From the NCBI RefSeq assembly GCF_036188265.1, contig NZ_CP108093.1:7035001-7099000 (forward strand): a stretch of 64,000 nucleotides of DNA, given 5' to 3'. Below the pieces are notes generated by a model. It saw nothing but the letters and a program-made list of their open reading frames with translations. It had not been told where the DNA came from and did no database searches. This stretch comes from Streptomyces sp. NBC_00247. Lineage in GTDB: Bacteria > Actinomycetota > Actinomycetes > Streptomycetales > Streptomycetaceae. Made by a program: the position numbers and the translations under genes. This document shows positions 58,868 to 64,000 of the stretch, piece after piece; the first letter of the stretch is position 1; the number at the start of each line of letters is the position of its first letter.

Positions 58868-60064
58868 TCAGGCGCGCGTGGCCGTGAACGGGCCGTCCGT
58901 CGCGAAAGCGAGCGCGGCGAAGCGCTCGCCCATCAGGCGGTGGGTCGCGGCGTCCGGGTGCAGTTGGTCCGGCAGCGGCAGCTCGTCCGCGTCGGCCGGG
59001 CCGTAGAGCGCGCGGCCGTCGAGGTGGTGCAGATGCGGGTCGTCCGCGGACCGCTGTGCGACGATCCGGGCCAGTTCCTCGCGTACGACGTTCAGCGTCA
59101 GCTTTCCACCCGCGGTCTCGGCCGCGTCGCCCATGGCGACGAACTTCAGCTGTCCCATGCTCAGTTGCGAGAGATCCGGTGCGCTCGGGCCCGGGGTGTC
59201 CTCGTGTATCGGGCACAGGATCGGTGAGACCAGAAGCAGCGGGGTGGTGGGGTGGCCCTCGCGGATCGTGTCGAGGAAGCCGTGGACGGCGGGGGTGAAG
59301 GCGCGCAGCCGCATCGCGTCGGTGTTGACCAGGTTGATGCCGATCTTGAGGCTGATCAGATCGGCCGGGGTGTCCCGCAGCGTGCGAGCGGTGAAGGGGT
59401 CGAGCAGGGCACTGCCGGCCAGCCCCAGATTGATCAGTTCCACGCCACCGAGACGCGCGGCGAGCGCGGGCCAGATGGCACTGGGGCTCGCGGCGTCGGA
59501 ACCGTGGCTGATCGAGCTCCCGTGGTGCAGCCACACCGGGCGGCCCCGGTCCGGTGCGGGTTCGACGGGGGCGTCGGTGCGCAGCGCGACGAGTTCGGTG
59601 GTCTCGTTGTGCGGCAGCCAGATCTCGATGTCCTTGTCGCCCTCGGGCAGACCGGCGAACCGGATCGTCGCGACCGGACCCGGCCGGTGCTCGGTCGATC
59701 CGGTGACCATGTCGACGATCACGGTGTTGCCGGTGGACGCGGTGGCCCGGCCCGCGGGGCGGCCGTCGACGAGCAGGTCGTACACGCCGTCCGGGCGCGG
59801 CGGCGCACCCGCGTAGGCCCGCTTGGTGGGCAGGGTGTCCAGCTCCAGGGCGGTCGCCCGCGTACGGAAGGCCAGCCGGACACCGGAGGGCTGGGACTCG
59901 GCGAAGGCCAGCTGGGGGTCGGCGTACTGGGCGCGCGCCCACGCCGGCAGCCGGTGCGGGAGGACACCGTGCGCGGTGCGCTCCAGATCGAGGGCACCCC
60001 GCAGGAGCGCGGCGGTGAGAGGTGTGGTGATCCAGCGGTGCGAAGTGCTCGGTGGAGTGCTCAA
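58868..60064 (-). CDS. SGNH/GDSL-family hydrolase
   Basis: A 398-residue enzyme. Residues about 1-170 are an N-terminal beta-sandwich-like region. The SGNH domain has block I HHGSSISHGSDA with the nucleophile Ser, Gly in GLAGSALLDP, Asn in LKIGINLVN and the C-terminal DQLHPD with catalytic Asp-His. It should act as an esterase or deacetylase, perhaps on a carbohydrate given the N-terminal domain. The start appears to be TTG without a good Shine-Dalgarno, so the true N-terminus is uncertain. It shares a gap with the upstream TetR gene, on the same strand. Confidence 0.87.
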   Translation of the reverse strand: MSTPPSTSHRWITTPLTAALLRGALDLERTAHGVLPHRLPAWARAQYADPQLAFAESQPSGVRLAFRTRATALELDTLPTKRAYAGAPPRPDGVYDLLVDGRPAGRATASTGNTVIVDMVTGSTEHRPGPVATIRFAGLPEGDKDIEIWLPHNETTELVALRTDAPVEPAPDRGRPVWLHHGSSISHGSDAASPSAIWPALAARLGGVELINLGLAGSALLDPFTARTLRDTPADLISLKIGINLVNTDAMRLRAFTPAVHGFLDTIREGHPTTPLLLVSPILCPIHEDTPGPSAPDLSQLSMGQLKFVAMGDAAETAGGKLTLNVVREELARIVAQRSADDPHLHHLDGRALYGPADADELPLPDQLHPDAATHRLMGERFAALAFATDGPFTATRA

Positions 60065-60127
60065 GGTGCTCTGCCCGTCGGTCGTCGGTCGGATGGTGGA
60101 TGTCGCGTGTCGGGAGGGGCCGGCGGC

Positions 60128-60697
60128 TCAGCGAGCGGCCCAGTTCCTCAGGAGCGCGTCGAGCCGGTCCAGGGCCCAGATCCAGCTCTCCTGGGGGTCC
60201 GGGGCGGAGTGGCTGAAGCCGCCGGATGCCTCCAGGCTGACGTATCCGTGGAACACGCTGCCCAGGAGGCGGACGGCGTGTGTCTCGTCAGGCTCCGCGA
60301 TGTCGTAGCCCCGCAGGATGGCCCGCGTCATCAGCGAGTGCCGGGGTGCCGCGCTCGCGGCGGCCGTCTCCGGGTCGAGCCTGAGCTGGGCCGCCGCGTA
60401 ACGGCCGGGGTGTTCGCGTGCGTAGTCGCGGTAGACGTCGGCGAAGGCGGTCAGCGCGTCCCGTCCGGCGCGGCCCGCCAGGGCGGCGGCTGCCCGGTCG
60501 GCCATTTCCTCCAGTGCGAGCAGAGCGATCCGCGTCCTCAGCTCCTGGGAGTTCTTCAGGTGCGAGTAGAGGCTCGCGACCTTGACGTCGAACTGCCGGG
60601 CGAGCGCGGAAAGGGTCACCTGGTCGAAGCCGGCGGTGTCGGCCATCTCCGCCCCCGCCCGGACCAGTTTCTCCGCAGTGAGTCCCGCGCGTGCCAT
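60128..60697 (-). CDS. TetR-family regulator with WHG-type C-terminal domain
   Basis: A 189-residue repressor: helix-turn-helix LSALARQFDVKVASLYSHLK preceded by GAEMADTAGFDQVT. The C-terminal domain (about 75-185) with RHSLMTRAILRGYDIAEP and HGYVSLEASGGFSH belongs to the WHG group seen in actinobacterial TetR regulators. Divergent from the FBP-domain gene across an AT-rich palindrome, so it probably regulates that gene and itself. The SGNH hydrolase gene follows 63 bases later on the same strand and may be in the operon. Confidence 0.92.
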   Translation of the reverse strand: MARAGLTAEKLVRAGAEMADTAGFDQVTLSALARQFDVKVASLYSHLKNSQELRTRIALLALEEMADRAAAALAGRAGRDALTAFADVYRDYAREHPGRYAAAQLRLDPETAAASAAPRHSLMTRAILRGYDIAEPDETHAVRLLGSVFHGYVSLEASGGFSHSAPDPQESWIWALDRLDALLRNWAAR

Positions 60698-60730
60698 GAC
60701 CTCCCCCTCATCTGCCTGATCGATTTATTC

Positions 60731-60755
60731 ATTTGCCTACAGGCTTTAGGTAAAT
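60731..60755. promoter_or_regulatory. Inverted-repeat operator in the TetR/FBP divergent gap
   Basis: ATTTGCCTA (60731-60739) and TAGGTAAAT (60747-60755) are inverted repeats, 8 of 9 matched, around a 7-base centre. The AT-rich sequence and location between divergent promoters fit TetR binding that controls both genes. Confidence 0.65.
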
Positions 60756-60768
60756 TAGCATAGCGTTC

Positions 60769-61260
60769 ATGAATCCGCTGACTGAACAAGAGATCCGCGC
60801 CGCGTTCGTGAACTGCAGCAAGGGCGAGGCGAAGCGTCTGGCCGTTCCGCGCGACCTGGCGGACCGCGAGTGGGACGACCTGGACTTTCTCGGCTGGCGC
60901 GACCCCCAGGCGCCCGACCGCGCCTACCTCGTCACGGAATCGGAGGGCCGCCCGAAGGCGATCGTGCTGCGCAGCTCCGGCGCGGTGGCCGGCCGCCAGC
61001 GACGGAGCATGTGCTCGATGTGCCTGACCACGCACTCGGGCGGCGTCTCCCTGATGGTCGCCCCGAAGGCCGGCAAGGCGGGACAGCAGGGCAACTCGGT
61101 GGGCGCCTACCTCTGCAGCGACCTCGCCTGCTCCCTGTACGTCCGGGGCAAGAAGGACGCGGGCCCCGGCGCCCGGCTGCGCGAGTCGCTCACGCTGGAG
61201 GAGAAGATCGGGCGGACCTCCGCGAACATCGCCGCGTTCCTCGCCCAGGTGACGGCGTGA
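60769..61260 (+). CDS. FBP-domain protein (FusB-like EF-G-binding family)
   Basis: A 163-residue protein: an N-terminal helical part (LTEQEIRAAFVNCSKGEAKR) and a treble-clef zinc finger with MCSMCLTTHSGG and LCSDLACSLYVRGKK, the FBP C-terminal domain of FusB-type proteins. FusB binds elongation factor G and rescues it from fusidic acid. Whether this actinobacterial homologue protects translation is inferred. The TetR regulator is divergent, with the operator in between. The stop lies inside an octamer repeat. Confidence 0.87.
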   Translation: MNPLTEQEIRAAFVNCSKGEAKRLAVPRDLADREWDDLDFLGWRDPQAPDRAYLVTESEGRPKAIVLRSSGAVAGRQRRSMCSMCLTTHSGGVSLMVAPKAGKAGQQGNSVGAYLCSDLACSLYVRGKKDAGPGARLRESLTLEEKIGRTSANIAAFLAQVTA

Positions 61261-61281
61261 CGGCGTGACGGCGTGACGGTT
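61250..61281 (+). repeat. Four tandem copies of an 8-bp unit over the FBP gene stop
   Basis: GTGACGGC occurs at 61250, 61258 and 61266, with a fourth copy ending in T at 61274-61281. The first stop codon of the FBP gene (61258-61260 region) lies in it. Since 8 is not a multiple of 3, copy-number change would shift reading of the C-terminus. Confidence 0.8.
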
Positions 61282-61311
61282 GCGAACGGTGCGGGTGCCC
61301 GGACGGGCGGC

Positions 61312-61674
61312 TCACGCCTGCCGGGCGACCCGGCGGGCCCACATCACCAGGGGTACCTGGAGCGGCACGCGCGCGTAGGCCAGGGCGCGTTGCGGTGCGG
61401 GGCGGTGGCGCCAGTCGGCCGCCATCTTCACGTTGCCGGGGAGCACGGCCACGAAGAACGCGGCGGCCCCGAGAGCCGCCACACGGCGGGTCCGCGGAGC
61501 GAGAACGCCCGCCGCGAGGGCGAGTTCGACGCCGGCGCTCGCGTACGTCCAGGTGCGCGGGGTTCCCGGCAGGGTGCTCGGGACGAGTGAGTCGAAGGGG
61601 CGGGGCGCCGCGAGGTGCAGCGCTCCCGCACCGGCCAGCAGAGCGGCCAGGGCGACGGCGGAACGGTGGGTCAT
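61312..61674 (-). CDS. DoxX-like small membrane protein
   Basis: A 120-residue protein with four hydrophobic segments: AVALAALLAGAGALHLAAP, WTYASAGVELALAAGVL, VAALGAAAFFVAVLPGNVK and VPLQVPLVMWA. The AGVELALAAG and PGNVKMA pattern matches the DoxX/MauE-type family of actinobacteria. Roles range from thiol homeostasis to unknown; nothing here narrows it. Convergent with the FBP gene. The following minus-strand gene upstream is another small membrane protein. Confidence 0.85.
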   Translation of the reverse strand: MTHRSAVALAALLAGAGALHLAAPRPFDSLVPSTLPGTPRTWTYASAGVELALAAGVLAPRTRRVAALGAAAFFVAVLPGNVKMAADWRHRPAPQRALAYARVPLQVPLVMWARRVARQA

Positions 61675-61765
61675 GTGGTGCCTCCTGCGGGGGAGTGGCG
61701 TACCGGAGGGCCAATCCTGCCCCTGTCGTCCGGCTTCGACGCGCGGGCGGGGGTGAGGAGGGCGC

Positions 61766-62089
61766 TCAAATCCAGTTGCCCCAGCCGAACGTGGCGATGC
61801 AGGCCCGCCGGACGGCGTCCCGGCCGCGACCGCTGCCGATGTGAATCACCGCCAGCGCGAGAAGGAACCACGCCGAGAAGGCGCCGCCGATGATCAAGGT
61901 CCATCGTGGGCCGGAGAGACTGGCGACCACGATCAGGGTTATGACCGTCACGCCGAGGCCGATGTGGGCGGCAGGCAGGTCCGAGCGCAGCGCCTCGCGC
62001 ACGGAGTGGCGTTCTCGCCGCATGTCCTGGGTGTACCGGGCGCGAGCCGCGCCGTCGGCGTCACCCCGGTCGAAGGAGCTGTGCTCCAT
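61766..62089 (-). CDS. Small two-span membrane protein, unknown family
   Basis: A 107-residue protein: a charged N-terminus (about 45 residues) with RRERHSVREALRSDLPAAHI, then two membrane spans, LGVTVITLIVVASL and LIIGGAFSAWFLLALAVIHI, and a short tail ending TFGWGNWI. The start ATG 62089 follows a GGGGGG tract that can serve as Shine-Dalgarno. Family not recognised; similar 2TM-domain proteins are frequent in actinobacteria. It shares direction with the DoxX-like gene. Confidence 0.7.
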   Translation of the reverse strand: MEHSSFDRGDADGAARARYTQDMRRERHSVREALRSDLPAAHIGLGVTVITLIVVASLSGPRWTLIIGGAFSAWFLLALAVIHIGSGRGRDAVRRACIATFGWGNWI

Positions 62090-62234
62090 GCGTGCCCCCC
62101 TGCGGATCTTCACCAGTGGCTGTGGTCCCGGCAGACTATGGGCGGCCGTCGCCGGCCGTCACGCCGGGGCCCCGCCCCCTTCCTGATCCGATCCGGGGCA
62201 GCGGAGGCCCTGAGGGCGTTCGCCGGTGCCGTGT

Positions 62235-63374
62235 TCAGGCGCCGGGAACCGTCTGGTGCACCTGCCGCAGGAAGGCCGCGTTGTCGGGCGTCTTGCGGAC
62301 CTTGTCCAGTACGGCTTCGAGCGCGGCCTTGCTGTCCCGGCCGTGCAGGGCGCGACGCAGTCCGTGCGTTGCCGTCAACTCCGCTTCGGAGAGCAGGAGT
62401 TCCTCCCGTCGTGTGCCGGAGGGTGCGATGTCGATCGCAGGGAAGATTCGACGGTCGGCCAGTGCGCGGTCCAGGCGGAGTTCCATGTTGCCGGTGCCCT
62501 TGAGCTCCTCGAAGAAGAAGTCGTCCGCGCGCGATCCGGTCTCCACCAGCGCTGTCGCCAGGATGGTCAGCGAGCCGCCCTCCTCGGTCAGTCGCGCCGC
62601 CCCGAACAGCTTCTTCGGGCCTTGGAGCGCCGCCGCGTCGACGCCGCCGCTCAGCGTGCGCCCACCGGGGCCCGCCGCGTTGTTGTGGGCCCGGCAGAGC
62701 CGGGTGAGCGAGTCGAGGAGGATGACGACGTCCTGTCCCTGCTCCACGAGCCGCTTGCCCCGCTCCACGGCCAGGTTGGCCAGTGCGATGTGCTCCTTCG
62801 CCGGACGGTCGAACGTGGAGGCGAGCACGTCGCCGCGCACCGACCGGCGCATGTCCGTGACCTCCTCGGGGCGCTCGTCGAGCAGCACCACCATGAGATG
62901 GCATTCCGGGTGGTTCGTCGCGACGGCCGCCGCCAGTTGCTGGAGCAGCACCGTCTTGCCGGTCTTGGGAGGAGCGACGATCAGACCACGCTGTCCCTTG
63001 CCGACCGGCGCGATCAGGTCGACGAGGCGGGGCGCCGGTCCGCCCGTACGGGTCTCCAGGCGCAGCCGTTCCCGGGGGTGCAGCGGCGTCAGTTCGTGGA
63101 AGTGCGGGCGTGGGCGAAGGGCCTGCGGGGGCAGCCCGTTGACAAGGTCGACGACGGTGAGCGCGCCCGGACGGTCGCAGCCGCCCTGGACGAAGTCGCC
63201 CTTGCGCAGCCCGTACCTGCTGATCAACGCGGCCGGGACGCGGACGTCGCCGGGGGCAGGATGCCCGTGCGGTCCGCGCAGCATGCCGTGGCCGCTCTCC
63301 GGGGTGTCGAGGACACCGGCGGCGGCGACGGGCGCGTGCTGGGCGGATACGGGGCGTTCGAGTGTGGTGGTCAC
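62235..63374 (-). CDS. Short Rho transcription termination factor paralogue
   Basis: A 379-residue Rho. It has a short N-terminal part, an RNA-binding cold-shock-like domain (about 25-105), then the ATPase with Walker A PPKTGKT, LDERPEEVTDMRRSV, Walker B VILLDSLTRLCRAHN, Q-loop LSGGVDAAALQGPKKLFGAAR and R-loop EELKGTGNMELRLDR. All key catalytic and RNA-contact motifs are intact, so it should be a functional helicase. Main actinobacterial Rho is much longer, with an inserted N-terminal region; this copy lacks it. It is followed at some distance by small membrane genes. The start has AAAGGACAT upstream. Confidence 0.93.
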   Translation of the reverse strand: MTTTLERPVSAQHAPVAAAGVLDTPESGHGMLRGPHGHPAPGDVRVPAALISRYGLRKGDFVQGGCDRPGALTVVDLVNGLPPQALRPRPHFHELTPLHPRERLRLETRTGGPAPRLVDLIAPVGKGQRGLIVAPPKTGKTVLLQQLAAAVATNHPECHLMVVLLDERPEEVTDMRRSVRGDVLASTFDRPAKEHIALANLAVERGKRLVEQGQDVVILLDSLTRLCRAHNNAAGPGGRTLSGGVDAAALQGPKKLFGAARLTEEGGSLTILATALVETGSRADDFFFEELKGTGNMELRLDRALADRRIFPAIDIAPSGTRREELLLSEAELTATHGLRRALHGRDSKAALEAVLDKVRKTPDNAAFLRQVHQTVPGA

Positions 63375-63907
63375 GGGGATGTCCTTTCGGGGACGGAAGA
63401 GTGTGAGAGCCCGGTGCGGGCGGCCCGGAGGCGGTGGTTGCGCGCCTCGACGCGCGCCGCGCGGACCGGCATCGCGGGGAGCGGTGAACGCGTCACGCCG
63501 TGTGTGTCACGGGCACGACGGGCCGGCTCGGCGCGTGCGGGAAAAGAAAGATGTGAGTTGCTTCGGGAGCGAGCTGAATCGCGGGTCGTGACTCGACAGG
63601 TGCGACAGCGATGAAGAGGAATCGGCACCGGCGTCCCGACGGGGACGTACACGAGTGCTTTTTCGGAGAGTACCACGATGGGAGCTCGCAGGGAACGGTG
63701 TTCCGCCTGGTTTCCACGAGCGCGGGCCGTGGCGGGCCCCCGTGACGGGGGAGGGGAGCCCGAGGAGCCGGCGGCGGCCCGGCGCGTCCGCGCGGCGGCC
63801 CGCCGCCGGGGCTGCCCCCGCGCGACCGTTACGGGGCCCGCCACGGCCGGGCTTCCAGGGAGTGGACACCCCCGCCCGTAACCCCGCCCGGGCGTCCGGA
63901 CCGCCCG
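63375..63907. other. Long upstream interval of the Rho paralogue
   Basis: No convincing gene in 530 bases; a minus-strand frame through it lacks protein-like pattern. A plausible minus-strand promoter (TTCCCT, 17 bases, TACTCT, near 63675-63704) would give a 5' leader of about 280 bases for rho. GTTACGGG/CCCGTAAC (63828-63835 and 63875-63882) is a weak hairpin that could end the gene entering from the right. Confidence 0.45.
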
Positions 63908-64000
63908 TCACCCGCGCCCGGAACCGCCCCGGAACGCCGCGAGGATCTCCTCGGCGGCCAGCGTCGCCGTCAGACCGCCCTCGCGCACCCGCCGTTCCAG
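63908..64000 (-). CDS. 3' end of a probable MeaB-like GTPase gene
   Basis: Only the last 30 codons are in the window: LERRVREGGLTATLAAEEIL then AAFRGGSGRG and stop. The V-x-x-G-x-L-T-x-x-x-A-A-x-x-L-L pattern resembles the C-terminal dimerisation segment of MeaB/ArgK GTPases, which chaperone methylmalonyl-CoA mutase and its B12 cofactor. That would fit the corrinoid theme, but the fragment is too short to be sure. Confidence 0.45.
   Translation of the reverse strand: MERRVREGGLTATLAAEEILAAFRGGSGRG

Noticed and set aside
63371..63844. Minus-strand frame upstream of the Rho gene
   Set aside because: It overlaps the rho start, has low-complexity Arg/Ala content and no family pattern; more likely leader RNA.
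1..64000. tRNA, rRNA and CRISPR arrays
   Set aside because: No cloverleaf-like GTTCGA-loop sequences outside coding regions, no rRNA stretches, and no regularly spaced direct repeats of CRISPR type; the few tandem repeats have too few and too short units.

Overview
The window is high-GC actinobacterial DNA. Third-codon positions are almost all G or C, GTG starts are common, and the gene set points to Streptomyces: an RppA-type type III polyketide synthase beside a P450, a zinc-free type-B L31, a SigB/SigF-family sigma factor, a PucR regulator, a perfect CebR-type operator, and secreted proteins with Tat signals. Nothing suggests a phage or plasmid. One insertion sequence and a family of short hairpin repeats are the only mobile DNA.

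Layout. 1-3.2 kb: 5' part of a Dyp-type peroxidase gene, then a cytochrome P450 and 1,3,6,8-tetrahydroxynaphthalene synthase (rppA). 3.2-8.2 kb: housekeeping and accessory genes (YrdC/YciO family, cupin, YihY/BrkB membrane protein, a GNAT acetyltransferase behind a CebR-like box, a secreted metalloprotease, a signal-less binding-protein homologue). 8.3-13.7 kb: a two-gene secreted operon, phospholipase C family then a LamG/endonuclease-exonuclease-phosphatase protein. 14.3 kb: rpmE2. 14.7-21.2 kb: a compact fatty-acid-synthase-like cluster (KAS III, KAS II, acyl-CoA oxidase-like, ACP, second KAS II). 21.4-27 kb: a cobalamin riboswitch controlling btuF-btuC-btuD, a PRC-barrel/DUF2382 protein, and a CbiZ-type amidohydrolase, together a corrinoid uptake and salvage neighbourhood.

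27-35 kb: sulfite-oxidase-like enzyme, aldo/keto reductase, sigma factor, GNAT, a GNAT pseudogene with two frameshifts, TetR-SDR pair, zinc alcohol dehydrogenase. 35.8-37.7 kb: a complete ISAzo13-type element, with inverted repeats and a TAA duplication, abutting a 166-bp MITE-like element with 20-bp perfect terminal inverted repeats. 37.7-44 kb: a possible 8-residue leader peptide, an ABC-F ATPase, a Nudix hydrolase, and a secreted phosphodiester glycosidase/metallophosphoesterase fusion. 44.2-49.2 kb: PucR regulator divergent from an NCS1 permease, an NTF2-like protein and an aldehyde dehydrogenase.

49.4-64 kb: DUF4032 and small conserved proteins, a MarR regulator with its palindrome, two more ABC-F genes (the first behind a short leader ORF and hairpin), phosphoglucomutase, an SGNH hydrolase, a TetR regulator divergent from a FusB-like FBP-domain protein, small membrane proteins, a short Rho paralogue with a long upstream interval, and the last codons of a probable MeaB-like GTPase. 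Three ABC-F proteins and the FBP protein give this part a theme of protecting the translation machinery. The corrinoid genes and the FAS-like cluster are the other two functional blocks.
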